Source: JAUHWL01 sp964416385
GTDB taxonomy: Bacteria; Bacteroidota; Bacteroidia; Flavobacteriales; Schleiferiaceae
NCBI GenBank assembly: GCA_964416385.1
Contig: CAYQDW010000060.1
Span: 1-15,103, forward strand
DNA length: 15,103 bases
Reading direction: 5' to 3'
Shown: in pieces, positions 6,789 through 15,083 of the stretch
How positions within the stretch are numbered: position 1 is the first letter of the stretch
Layout: each line of letters starts with the position of its first letter
The notes under the pieces: generated by a model
Databases searched by the model: none
Told to the model about the DNA's origin: nothing
Seen by the model: the letters and a program-made list of their open reading frames with translations, nothing else
Made by a program: the position numbers and the translations under genes

Positions 6789-6977
6789 ATGAACATGCTT
6801 TCTATACTATTGGGCTGGGTTGGCGGTTACGAATGGATTCTGATAATCCTTGTGGTTGTACTACTCTTTGGCGGAAGAAAGATACCTGAATTAATGCGCG
6901 GCCTTGGAAAAGGCATTCGCGAATTTAAAGATGGCGTTAAAGAGCCAGAAACAGACCTAGACAATAACAAAAAATAG
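6789..6977 (+). CDS. tatA: Twin-arginine translocase subunit TatA/TatE
   Basis: This 62-aa protein would form the pore-forming, membrane-thinning component of the Tat pathway for folded proteins. A short N-terminal periplasmic segment ends in Glu15, which takes the place of the polar residue seen at this position in TatA/TatB proteins. One membrane helix follows (about 16-27). The conserved FGG hinge (27-29) and an amphipathic helix (KIPELMRGLGKGIREFKDG, 31-49) come next, and the tail is short and acidic to polar. The short length and the helix favour TatA/TatE over TatB. An alternative ATG lies two codons in (6795). No tatC is in the window. It is followed by gatA after 16 bp and is probably co-transcribed. 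Confidence 0.93.
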   Translation: MNMLSILLGWVGGYEWILIILVVVLLFGGRKIPELMRGLGKGIREFKDGVKEPETDLDNNKK

Positions 6978-6993
6978 CCCTTACCACAGGCAG

Positions 6994-8412
6994 ATGAATT
7001 ACCCCACGCTTGCTGCCGTTCAAAAAGCGATTCTAAACGGTGAACACACTTGCCTTGATCTCGTAAATCATCATTTAAGCGAGATTGAGGCCCATCATGA
7101 TTTGAATATTTTTCATGAAGTATTTTATGGCGAAGCGCGTCAGCGCGCCACTGTTGTTGACCAAAAACTTAGGCATGGCACAGCCGGTAAGTTAGCGGGA
7201 ATGGTTATCGCCCTAAAAGATAATATCTGCTACAAAGGGCACATTGTTACTGCAAGCAGTAAAATTCTAGAAAACTTTGAAAGCCTCTTTAGTGCTACTG
7301 TTGTAGAACGCCTATTAGAGGAAGATGCCATCATTATCGGCAGAACCAATTGTGATGAGTTTGCTATGGGCAGTGGCAATGAAAATTCTGCTTTTGGCCC
7401 TGTAAAAAACCCATTAGACCCCACCAAAGTACCTGGCGGTAGCAGTGGTGGAAGCGCGGCTGCTGTATGCGCAAACATGTGCCAAGTAGCACTAGGAAGT
7501 GATACCGGTGGCTCCATCAGGCAACCAGCTTCTTTTACGGGCACCATAGGCTTAAAACCAACCTACGGCCGGGTATCTAGACATGGCTTGATTGCCTATG
7601 CTAGTAGCTTTGACGTTATTGGGCCATTTAGCAAAAGTGTAGAAGATGCCGCTTTGGTTATGGAGGTTATTAGCGGTGCGGATGATTATGACGCAACAGC
7701 CTCAAAGCGCGAGGTTGCTGCTTACAGCAAGAACCTAGACAAGCATGCGGTAACACGCATTGGCTATATCAAAGAAACTGTAGAAGGCCCAGGCATTGAC
7801 CCTGAAGTAAGTAAACAGTTTAAAGCTAAACTAAAGGCGCTAGAAGCTCAAGGCTATACCGTAAAAGCATTAAGCTTTCCTTATTTAGATGTGCTTGTGC
7901 CCATTTATTACTTAATAACTACGGCAGAAGCCAGCAGTAATCTGGCCCGTTATGATGGCATACACGCAGGCTACCGTAGCCCCAATGCACATGATTTAGA
8001 AAGCACCTACAAACGCTCAAGAAGCGAAGGTTTTGGGGCAGAAGTAAAGCGAAGAATTATGTTGGGCACATTTGTATTAAGTGCCGGATATTATGATGCT
8101 TACTTCGCAAAGGCACAAAAAGCCCGCAGATTTGTGCGCGATACCACACGCAACTATTTTAATGAGGTAGACGTCATTTTATCGCCAACATCACCGCACA
8201 CAGCCTTTGAGATTGGCCAAGAATACCATGACCCAACAGTCATGTATATGGAAGATATTTTCACGGTTCAAGCCAATATAACTGGCATTCCGGCCATTTC
8301 ATTACCCCTTTGCAACCACAGCAACGGCTTACCCATTGGTATTCAGGTAATGGCCAACCTTTTTGAGGAAGATAAATTATTAGCGTTTTCCAAGGCGCTC
8401 ATGAATACGTAA
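6994..8412 (+). CDS. gatA: Asp-tRNA(Asn)/Glu-tRNA(Gln) amidotransferase subunit A
   Basis: The 472-aa protein is the amidase subunit of GatCAB. It releases ammonia from glutamine so that GatB can convert mischarged Glu-tRNA(Gln) or Asp-tRNA(Asn). The amidase-signature Ser-cisSer-Lys triad is visible: Lys75 in ALKDNICYKG, Ser150 in PGGSSGGSAAA and Ser174 in GSDTGGSIRQP. Their spacing matches what I recall for characterised GatA. Length and the C-terminal GIPAISLP...GLPIGIQVM motif are normal for GatA and set it apart from a generic amidase. gatB and gatC are not in the window, so they are encoded elsewhere. Its stop codon lies at the base of a terminator hairpin, making it the last gene of the tatA-gatA unit. 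Confidence 0.95.
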   Translation: MNYPTLAAVQKAILNGEHTCLDLVNHHLSEIEAHHDLNIFHEVFYGEARQRATVVDQKLRHGTAGKLAGMVIALKDNICYKGHIVTASSKILENFESLFSATVVERLLEEDAIIIGRTNCDEFAMGSGNENSAFGPVKNPLDPTKVPGGSSGGSAAAVCANMCQVALGSDTGGSIRQPASFTGTIGLKPTYGRVSRHGLIAYASSFDVIGPFSKSVEDAALVMEVISGADDYDATASKREVAAYSKNLDKHAVTRIGYIKETVEGPGIDPEVSKQFKAKLKALEAQGYTVKALSFPYLDVLVPIYYLITTAEASSNLARYDGIHAGYRSPNAHDLESTYKRSRSEGFGAEVKRRIMLGTFVLSAGYYDAYFAKAQKARRFVRDTTRNYFNEVDVILSPTSPHTAFEIGQEYHDPTVMYMEDIFTVQANITGIPAISLPLCNHSNGLPIGIQVMANLFEEDKLLAFSKALMNT

Positions 8413-8455
8413 AGGTTAGTACATTGCGTTTATCAATTACGCAAGTAACCTTTTT
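8411..8455 (+). terminator. Intrinsic terminator of tatA-gatA
   Basis: A two-part hairpin begins within the gatA stop codon. The outer stem AAAGGTTA (8411-8418) pairs with TAACCTTT (8446-8453). The inner stem TTGCGT (8424-8429) pairs with ACGCAA (8439-8444), with a 9-nt loop. The 3' arm runs into TTTTT, a good plus-strand U tract. Confidence 0.75.
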
Positions 8456-8487
8456 ATTGATTTAACATGCAGCTTAGAATAATGACG

Positions 8488-9963
8488 ATGAAAAATGTCC
8501 TGCTCATTGTAGGCGTAAGTTTTGCGCTTAATACCTTCGCCTTTGCAGGCCCTGGCGATACCACAAAGACCACAACTGATACTCAAAACTCTTTTTCTGT
8601 AGAAAGCACAGCAATTGCCAATCAATTAGATAGCTTGATGGCGTTGCATGTTTTACGCGTTAAACGCGCAAGTTGGCCTGCGGCCTATGATTCATCATTG
8701 GTTCCTGAGTTTTCTGATAGTGTCTACGCCAGCAGGTTACGCCATTTAGATGCACAAACGCCATTAGAACTTGACTTTAATCCCACTGTAAAAAATTACA
8801 TAGAGCTCTACACCAAAAAGCGTAGAAGTCAGGTTATGCGCATGCTTTCTTTAGCTGAGTATTACTTCCCCATGTTTGAAGCTACTTTAGATAAGTACAA
8901 AATGCCGTTAGAACTAAAGTATTTGGCAGTTGTAGAGAGCGCGTTAAATCCCATGGCCCGTAGCCGTGTGGGTGCAACTGGTCTGTGGCAGTTTATGTAT
9001 GGTACAGGCAAAATCATGGGTTTAAAAATTAACAGTTATGTAGATGAGCGCAGTGACCCCTACAAAAGCACTGAGGCTGCGTGCCAATACATGTTGCGTT
9101 TATACAAACTCTTTGGCGATTGGAATTTGGTGCTCGCAGCCTATAACAGTGGCCCAGGAAATGTAAATAAGGCTATTCGCAGAAGCGGAGGAAAAACCAG
9201 CTATTGGGAACTCAGACCTTTTCTACCTAAAGAAACTGCTGGCTATGTACCCGCCTTTATCGCTGCCGTTTACAGTATGAGCTATGCAAAAGAGCACAAT
9301 ATGTACCCCAGCATGGAAATACCACATTTTGTACATACAGACACCACAATGGTGCATGAGCAGGTGAGTTTTGATCAACTCAATATGTGGTTGGGTATCG
9401 ATAAAGAATTAATTGCCTTTTTAAATCCCTCCTATAAAATCGGCATCATACCTCATGTAGAAGGCGAAAAACATTTCTTGGTACTGCCACACCAACAAAT
9501 GGGATTGTTTATTGACAATGAAGATTCTCTGTATGCTTACGCAGCGGCCTACTTTGCCGCCAACAGATCAGAAGTACCTACATACGTGGCAGAAGAACGC
9601 ACTATACACCGTGTAAAAAGCGGTGAAAGCCTCGGCTTAATCGCAACAAAATATCGCGTTAGCGTAGCTTCAATAAAACGCTGGAATGGCCTAAAGAGCA
9701 ACACCATTCATCCCGGGCAACGTTTAACAATTTATGCTCAAGGCACCCCACAAAGCAGAACAACGCCCACAGTAGCACAAACCACTACAGAACAGGGTGT
9801 GCGTTACTACGTGGTACAACAAGGAGATACTTTATATGATATTGCAAAGAAATTTCCGGGCGTAAGCGCCAGTAATTTAAGTGAATGGAATAACATAAGC
9901 GGTAGCACCATTGTGCCTGGCATGAAATTGGTTGTGCAGCAGCGTACAACAAGTAATCCATGA
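8488..9963 (+). CDS. Lytic transglycosylase (GH23/SLT) with two LysM domains, MltD-like
   Basis: The 491-aa exported enzyme is predicted to cleave peptidoglycan between MurNAc and GlcNAc, forming 1,6-anhydro ends. Residues 1-20 are a signal peptide with an AFA cleavage site. The SLT domain (about 135-235) has catalytic Glu150 in VVESALNP, then GATGLWQFM (about 163-171) and AAYNSGPGNV (about 217-226). Two C-terminal LysM domains (about 371-416 and 439-483) bind glycan. The architecture resembles MltD, but the signal peptide lacks a lipobox cysteine, so it is probably soluble in the periplasm. In-frame ATGs at 8467 and 8482 would add seven or two residues; 8488 gives the cleanest signal peptide. 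The stop codon overlaps the next start (ATGA), so the DUF4837 lipoprotein is co-expressed. Confidence 0.93.
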   Translation: MKNVLLIVGVSFALNTFAFAGPGDTTKTTTDTQNSFSVESTAIANQLDSLMALHVLRVKRASWPAAYDSSLVPEFSDSVYASRLRHLDAQTPLELDFNPTVKNYIELYTKKRRSQVMRMLSLAEYYFPMFEATLDKYKMPLELKYLAVVESALNPMARSRVGATGLWQFMYGTGKIMGLKINSYVDERSDPYKSTEAACQYMLRLYKLFGDWNLVLAAYNSGPGNVNKAIRRSGGKTSYWELRPFLPKETAGYVPAFIAAVYSMSYAKEHNMYPSMEIPHFVHTDTTMVHEQVSFDQLNMWLGIDKELIAFLNPSYKIGIIPHVEGEKHFLVLPHQQMGLFIDNEDSLYAYAAAYFAANRSEVPTYVAEERTIHRVKSGESLGLIATKYRVSVASIKRWNGLKSNTIHPGQRLTIYAQGTPQSRTTPTVAQTTTEQGVRYYVVQQGDTLYDIAKKFPGVSASNLSEWNNISGSTIVPGMKLVVQQRTTSNP

Positions 9964-10943
9964 AAAAGCATTTCTTTCTTTTTTTACTCATTGCTGGTGG
10001 CTTTATTAGCTGTAATGAAACCAATGATGCAGGCAATAGAGACAAGTACCTCCCATCAAGCAGTGGTACACACGCAGAATTACTCATTGTTACACAAGAT
10101 ACCTTTTGGCAATCTTATGTGGGCGAAATGCTCCTTGCAACCTTTGCTAGAGAACAATATGGCTTACCACAGCCTGAAGGTGTTTTTAGCGTAAATAGAA
10201 TTAAACCCGCTGCTTTTACATCCATCTTTAAAAGGGCCAAAAGCATTGTTCTAGTAGAAAAAGGAGACTCCACTGCCATACGCATACAAAAAAATGTTTG
10301 GGCAAAACCGCAATTGGTTGCCACCCTTATAGCCCCTACCCACAAAGCACTCTACGCGCTTATTAAAAAACATGAAGCCGATTTGGTAGAAGCTTTTCAC
10401 ACAGCAGACATCTCTATTGTAAAGAACCGATTAAAAGGTACCGCCTATACCACTCTACCACCGGCATTAAGCGAAATGGGCATTAAAGAGATGACATTTT
10501 CTAGTGGTTTTGAACAAACATTAGACAAAACTGAGATTAAAATTTTTAGGCAGAGCACAAAGAAAACACAACAATTCATGGTGTTTTCTAAACGGCCTAT
10601 TCCTGAAGACTTATTACCTGGACAAGATATTTTACCCGCCCGTGACAGTATTGGCAAACAATATTTTGAAGGAACAAGTGAGGGTTCATATTTCGGAACA
10701 GAAATGATGATTCCGCCACAACAACAAAATACTGAGATTGACGGGCAATTTGCCATTGAAACCCGCGGCTTATGGAAAACTTTTGGCGACTTTATGGGTG
10801 GACCATTTTTAAGTTATACCATTTACAATGATGCAAAAGACGAAATTCTTTGTGTTGAAGGCTTTATTTATGGCCCTGATGCCAAAAAACGAAACATCAT
10901 TATGGAGATGGAGGCTATGATGCGCTCTATTGTCTTGGAGTAA
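9960..10943 (+). CDS. DUF4837 family lipoprotein
   Basis: The 327-aa product starts with a lipoprotein signal peptide ending in GGFISC (lipidated Cys18). A short linker is followed by LPSSSGTHAELLIV (31-44) and then DTFWQSYVGEMLLATF, which I recognise as the opening of DUF4837, a Bacteroidota envelope family with no assigned function. The body is mixed alpha/beta with no visible catalytic signature. The start codon overlaps the stop of the transglycosylase in ATGA, so translation is likely coupled. This suggests a shared role in wall maintenance, for example as an envelope partner of the enzyme, but that is inference. Its 3' end lies 8 bp from the convergent recO. Confidence 0.85.
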   Translation: MKKHFFLFLLIAGGFISCNETNDAGNRDKYLPSSSGTHAELLIVTQDTFWQSYVGEMLLATFAREQYGLPQPEGVFSVNRIKPAAFTSIFKRAKSIVLVEKGDSTAIRIQKNVWAKPQLVATLIAPTHKALYALIKKHEADLVEAFHTADISIVKNRLKGTAYTTLPPALSEMGIKEMTFSSGFEQTLDKTEIKIFRQSTKKTQQFMVFSKRPIPEDLLPGQDILPARDSIGKQYFEGTSEGSYFGTEMMIPPQQQNTEIDGQFAIETRGLWKTFGDFMGGPFLSYTIYNDAKDEILCVEGFIYGPDAKKRNIIMEMEAMMRSIVLE

Positions 10944-10951
10944 TGCTCTGG

Positions 10952-11668
10952 TTAATCACTAAACAATTCAGACAAAATCTCAACGCTTTTAAGCTCACCA
11001 AACTCTTGGTTATGAATGCGGTAATACTGCAACAAACCATCTAACAGATGTTTTCGGTTTTGTTTAGGCAGTTTTAAATCAGCATTATTTTCTATTAACT
11101 GAGCTAGGCTGGCCGTTGTTGGCTGATCCATGTAGTAGGGATGTAGCGGCTTCATGGTGGTAAAATTCCCCTCAATCATGTCAAAATAACAATCTTGCAC
11201 AGGTATATTTTGATCAGGATAAAAACCCAAATACCGCATTAAGGCAAGCATAAAAGACAGGTGAAAATGTGCTGGCACGCGCGGCAGTTGATCTAATGCG
11301 GCACATTGCTGGGCGATAAAATCAAACTTTGCCTCATCTGGCCCTTCTTCTTTTAGTGATCTAGAAAGTAACTCAGCCATAAAAAGCGCCAGCGCATTAC
11401 GTACGGGGTCTGTATGTAACGCCATATATGGCACATACACCCGGGCCTCTTTTATACGCTCTAGCGTGCCTTTGGCCTTGTGCGTTACAACTAAGTCTAA
11501 TTGAGATAGCGGCAAAATCATCGCAGATCTGATAACGCCTTTTTTTCTGCTTACGCTGTTAACCAGATAGGTTTGCAATCCGAATTGTCGTGTAAAACAG
11601 CGCAACACCCGGCTATTTTCCCCATACTTTATAGCTGTTAAAACCAAAGCTTTTGTTGGGTGATACAT
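10952..11668 (-). CDS. recO: DNA repair and recombination mediator RecO
   Basis: The 238-aa cytoplasmic protein acts with RecR (and RecF) to load RecA onto SSB-coated single strands and to anneal strands. The N-terminal OB-fold (about 1-80) has the family opening TKALVLTAIKYGENSRVL and FGLQTYLVNSVSRKKG. A helical domain follows (about 85-235). The zinc-binding cysteine cluster of many RecO proteins is missing; only Cys160 remains in that region (QDCYFDMIEGNF). I believe this is common in Bacteroidota. It starts 31 bp after the porZ stop codon, so porZ and recO are probably one transcript with recO second. No terminator is visible in the 8-bp gap to the convergent DUF4837 gene. Confidence 0.93.
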   Translation of the reverse strand: MYHPTKALVLTAIKYGENSRVLRCFTRQFGLQTYLVNSVSRKKGVIRSAMILPLSQLDLVVTHKAKGTLERIKEARVYVPYMALHTDPVRNALALFMAELLSRSLKEEGPDEAKFDFIAQQCAALDQLPRVPAHFHLSFMLALMRYLGFYPDQNIPVQDCYFDMIEGNFTTMKPLHPYYMDQPTTASLAQLIENNADLKLPKQNRKHLLDGLLQYYRIHNQEFGELKSVEILSELFSD

Positions 11669-11699
11669 GCCGTTGTTTATTGTTAGAGCGCTTAGATTT

Positions 11700-14003
11700 T
11701 TATCTTACAATTAATATTTTGGTAACGGTTGTCTGCGTACCAAGATCATCTGTGATATAAGCCATATAAACCCCGCTTACCACTTTTTCACCATCTAAGG
11801 TATTTCCATCCCAGCGGGCCTGCCCACCTTCTGCAATGGTTTCATAAACAATGTTACCGCTCACATCTGTGATTTTTACACGTGCATTAGTAACCAATCC
11901 GCGTATGTATATGGGGCCATTATAACCAGGTTCTACGGGGTTAGGGTACGCAAAAACATCCGTGTAGGTTTCAAATCCGCGAGTAGCAGAACTGCGATAA
12001 CTCACAATGCCCTGGTCTGTTGCGAAGTAAACATCTCCCGTGGCATTGTCTAGGGCTATGTCTAAAATAATATTGCTCAATAGCGGGCTGTTCTCTGTTG
12101 TAAAGTGGTGAATGGTTTCTGTGCCATCATCAGATACATAAAAAACACCAGAATTTAGGGTACCCAACCACTTTTTATTGGCGCCATCTACCGCTACGGC
12201 ACTAACCGCTTCTGTGCCTAAAAGGCGTTGCACTACGCCTTCCTCTTCAAATAATATAGGCTGTGCATCAAAGTTTTTTCCGGGTTGAAAGATATTTTGC
12301 GGAGAATAGAGTACCACTAAACCCTCGCTGGTACCAATCCACATATCGCCATCTAAGTCTTCATCAAAATCTAAAACGTTTGGGCTAGGTAGGTTACCGC
12401 TGCCGCTACCACTGGTTACCTGTTTAAAGCGCACTATACCGGTGCGCTCATCATCCATCACCAAAAGACCTTTGGCACGGGTTTGAACCCACTTTTGGTT
12501 AAGGCGATTTACCAAGATTTTAAACACATTGGTATTAGAACCGCTCAAAGCGCCTGCGCTGTAATTTTCCCAAGTACCATCTGTGCGCAGCACACTAACG
12601 GGGCGTTCACTCTGTGAGCTTGTTATCCACAAATTACCTTCATCGTCAAAGGCAACACCACCGGTACGTGGGTTTTGTGGGCTACCAACAGGGCCAATAA
12701 TGGCACCGCCACTTGTTTGATTATCCCAAACCGTAACCAGTTTATCATCCTGCATTTCTAAAATTCCGGTGCCCCATGCAGCGGCATAGTAGTGTGCATT
12801 ATCTGTTGGGTCTATAACAACATTAACCACATCGCCAATCGCATTAATGGCATCAGAAGGTATTTGGCTCCAGCTATATTCATCAAGCATAAAAATGCCA
12901 TCATTTAAAAACTGGTTAGTCCAAAGTTCATCTATGGCACCTGGCGCCACATATGCGCGACCGTTTTCTGCAGCCAATCTATAAACGTTGCTGCTAAAAG
13001 GGCCGTTGGGTAATATTCTTGTATTATTGGTTACATCATCACATCTTATTAAACCGTACTTGTCATTACCTATGAGCATGGTTTTACCATTGGGTAACAT
13101 ATAAGCGCACAAAGGCAAATAGGTGCCTGGTTCATAATATGCACCACCAATTATGTATTTAAGGGTAAGATCTTCAGCAAAAAAATTTGCCGTAAAAGGA
13201 TTAACAATCACCAAGAAATCATTTACCACGCGCAAATCCAGTTTTTTGTTTACGCCCTGATTTGCCAAATACTGCCAACCATTACCGCTATTAATAAACA
13301 CAGAATCTTCTACAGAACCGGGCGTTACTTTATTGGCAAAGGCCTTACCATTAAGTACGGCCACGTAATTAATTTCAGCATTACCAAGCGTTGTATCTTT
13401 TTGCCAGAATTGAAAAAAGATTAGTGGTTGGCGCATATCAGCACTGTACAAACCTTGTGGGGTGGCTGCAAACATGCGCTGATTAACATCATCAATGGCA
13501 ATATTGAGTACTTCTAGCTCTGTGCCGTTGGGCCCGATGATATATGTTTCTTCAACAACGCGGGCATCAAGATTTATTTTAACAATACCAAAACCGGTAG
13601 CCAACCAAGCTGCATCATCTTGTGTAATGATATGGTTAATGCGTTTTTTGCCGATGTAACCGCTGGCACGCTTAATATCGCCAAGATTGAAAATATTATC
13701 TCCAGCCAACAAATCTATGTTGGCAGAGCTGTAACCGATGATTAAAACATCATTTTGATCATTATAAGCAATGGCAGAAATGCCAATATCATTTAACCCA
13801 TTTACTTTGCTTAGCGTACGCAGCTCATTATTGGCGTTATCATAAACAAACAATCCCTGTTCTGCAGCACAATAGTACAAATCTCCGCTGGCCGCGATAT
13901 CTGTAACGGTGTTAAAGGGAATATGACCAATCCACTGCCCTACTTGTTGTGAAGACAAGATAAAAGGTAAAATCAAAAAGGTAAAAAGGACTTTGAAATG
14001 CAT
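11700..14003 (-). CDS. porZ: Type IX secretion system protein PorZ
   Basis: The 767-aa surface protein is part of the T9SS attachment complex; in Porphyromonas gingivalis PorZ binds anionic LPS and supports PorU, the sortase that removes C-terminal sorting domains. Residues 1-18 form a signal peptide. The mature start QQVGQWIGHIPFNTVTDIA and the segment LSKVNGLNDIGISAIAY (64-80) match PorZ as I know it. Propeller-blade repeats of the pattern W/YxxTxxGLxxY occur near 41-55, 132-144, 177-188, 405-416, 504-516, 554-565, 612-623 and 658-669, fitting two beta-propellers. A C-terminal domain (about 677-767, YPNPVEPG, ending TKILIVR) is of the T9SS or FlgD-like type. The length is close to known PorZ. 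A -7 element lies 36 bp upstream; recO follows. Alternative: another two-component-regulator-propeller protein, less likely given the N-terminal match. Confidence 0.88.
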   Translation of the reverse strand: MHFKVLFTFLILPFILSSQQVGQWIGHIPFNTVTDIAASGDLYYCAAEQGLFVYDNANNELRTLSKVNGLNDIGISAIAYNDQNDVLIIGYSSANIDLLAGDNIFNLGDIKRASGYIGKKRINHIITQDDAAWLATGFGIVKINLDARVVEETYIIGPNGTELEVLNIAIDDVNQRMFAATPQGLYSADMRQPLIFFQFWQKDTTLGNAEINYVAVLNGKAFANKVTPGSVEDSVFINSGNGWQYLANQGVNKKLDLRVVNDFLVIVNPFTANFFAEDLTLKYIIGGAYYEPGTYLPLCAYMLPNGKTMLIGNDKYGLIRCDDVTNNTRILPNGPFSSNVYRLAAENGRAYVAPGAIDELWTNQFLNDGIFMLDEYSWSQIPSDAINAIGDVVNVVIDPTDNAHYYAAAWGTGILEMQDDKLVTVWDNQTSGGAIIGPVGSPQNPRTGGVAFDDEGNLWITSSQSERPVSVLRTDGTWENYSAGALSGSNTNVFKILVNRLNQKWVQTRAKGLLVMDDERTGIVRFKQVTSGSGSGNLPSPNVLDFDEDLDGDMWIGTSEGLVVLYSPQNIFQPGKNFDAQPILFEEEGVVQRLLGTEAVSAVAVDGANKKWLGTLNSGVFYVSDDGTETIHHFTTENSPLLSNIILDIALDNATGDVYFATDQGIVSYRSSATRGFETYTDVFAYPNPVEPGYNGPIYIRGLVTNARVKITDVSGNIVYETIAEGGQARWDGNTLDGEKVVSGVYMAYITDDLGTQTTVTKILIVR

Positions 14004-14038
14004 TTTTTAGCTTTAAAAACAAATAAACGAAGCAAAGG

Positions 14039-14046
14039 CAAATGTA
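14039..14046 (-). promoter_or_regulatory. Promoter -7 element for porZ-recO
   Basis: The minus strand reads TACATTTG, a perfect TAnnTTTG match, 35 bp upstream of the porZ ATG. A TTA at a spacing of about 18 bp could act as a poor -33 element. It is identical to the -7 element of the tRNA-Arg promoter. The leader would be about 28 nt. Confidence 0.55.
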
Positions 14047-14118
14047 GCGTGCAACAGCGGTATATAATTAGTTAACGGCACAACATAACGCCTTAAACAT
14101 TGGCACCTGTTAAAAATC

Positions 14119-14126
14119 TACCTTTG
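14119..14126 (+). promoter_or_regulatory. Promoter -7 element for rluB
   Basis: The plus strand reads TACCTTTG, a perfect TAnnTTTG match ending 18 bp before the ATG at 14145. A TTG at 14100-14102 lies 16 bp upstream of it, slightly close for a -33 element. The position implies that the in-frame TTG at 14100 belongs to the promoter and is not the start codon. Confidence 0.6.
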
Positions 14127-14144
14127 CGGCCTGTTAGATTTACT

Positions 14145-15083
14145 ATGAACCAGCGAAGAGCAAGAAACACCGACAACACCAACCGAAAACCACAACGCGC
14201 AAAAGGCAAAAGCGAAAGACCCGAAAAGCGGGAAAATGACAAGCCTTTACGTGCGCGTAAAGACGATGGCCCACGTACAGGCCCTGCAAAATTTAAAAGC
14301 AACAAGCCCTATAAGTCATTTAAAAAGGTAAAGGGCCGCCATGCGGAAGACCTACAAAGCAGCAGAGACGGCAGCATACGCTTAAATAAAATGTTGGCCA
14401 CGGCCGGCATTGCCAGCCGCAGAGATGCAGATGAATTGATTAAAGCCGGATTGGTTACTGTAAATGGTAAGGTGGTTACTGAATTAGGCATCAAGGTAAT
14501 GCCCACGGATGACGTGCGCTATGGTGGCACGCGCATTAAGGCAGAAAAAAAGGTGTATGTGCTAATGAATAAGCCAAAGGGATTTATTACAACTGTAGAA
14601 GACCCGAAAGCACGCAAAACCGTAATGGACTTGTTTGCTGGACGGGTTGCAGAGCGCATTTACCCGGTAGGCAGATTAGACCGGGGAACAACAGGTGTTT
14701 TGTTGTTTACCAATGATGGCGACCTGGCCAAAAAGCTCACCCACCCTAGCCACGGAGCAAAAAAGATCTACCATGTGGTGCTTGACAAGCCCTTAACCAA
14801 TGCAGACTTAAACCTGATTGCTAGCGGAGAAGTAGAATTGGAAGACGGAAAAGTTCCCGTTGATGCCGTTAGTTACATCCCAGAAAAATCAAAAACCAAT
14901 ATTGGCATAGAACTGCATATAGGCCGCAACCGCATTGTACGCAGGCTTTTTGAACACCTGGGGTATGAAGTTACCAAACTAGATCGCGTAAGTTTTGCTG
15001 GTTTAACCAAGAAGAACCTGAGCCGTGGGCAATGGCGCCACTTAAACCAACTTGAGCTTAATAATTTGCGGATGCTGAGGTAA
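14145..15083 (+). CDS. rluB: 23S rRNA pseudouridine synthase, RluB/RsuA family
   Basis: The 312-aa enzyme isomerises a uridine in rRNA, most likely in helix 80 of 23S rRNA as RluB does. The N-terminal 75 or so residues are a Lys/Arg-rich, low-complexity extension, probably disordered and RNA-binding. An S4 RNA-binding domain follows (about 78-122, IRLNKMLATAGIASRRDADELI). The synthase domain has YVLMNKPKGFITT and the catalytic GRLDRGTTGVLL, with Asp179. The GRNRIVRRLFEHLGYEV motif near the C-terminus is typical of the RsuA/RluB/RluE group. RluF or RsuA activity cannot be excluded. A TTG start at 14100 would add 15 residues (MAPVKNL...), but it would overlap the promoter, so the ATG is preferred. 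The gene is complete, ending 20 bp before the window edge, and is divergent from porZ. Confidence 0.93.
   Translation: MNQRRARNTDNTNRKPQRAKGKSERPEKRENDKPLRARKDDGPRTGPAKFKSNKPYKSFKKVKGRHAEDLQSSRDGSIRLNKMLATAGIASRRDADELIKAGLVTVNGKVVTELGIKVMPTDDVRYGGTRIKAEKKVYVLMNKPKGFITTVEDPKARKTVMDLFAGRVAERIYPVGRLDRGTTGVLLFTNDGDLAKKLTHPSHGAKKIYHVVLDKPLTNADLNLIASGEVELEDGKVPVDAVSYIPEKSKTNIGIELHIGRNRIVRRLFEHLGYEVTKLDRVSFAGLTKKNLSRGQWRHLNQLELNNLRMLR

Noticed and set aside
7230..7547. Open frame of 105 codons antisense to gatA.
   Set aside because: It covers the conserved amidase-signature region of gatA, has no promoter or recognisable protein features, and is explained by the codon pattern of the sense gene.
11700..14003. 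Hybrid two-component regulator, suggested by the propeller repeats.
   Set aside because: There is no membrane segment, kinase or response-regulator domain; the signal peptide and sorting-type C-terminus fit PorZ.
14100..14144. TTG start for the pseudouridine synthase.
   Set aside because: A perfect -7 promoter element at 14119-14126 lies inside the extension, and an ATG follows at the right distance.
14093..14305. Open frame antisense to the basic tail of the pseudouridine synthase.
   Set aside because: Composition mirrors the Lys/Arg-rich sense strand; no independent coding evidence.
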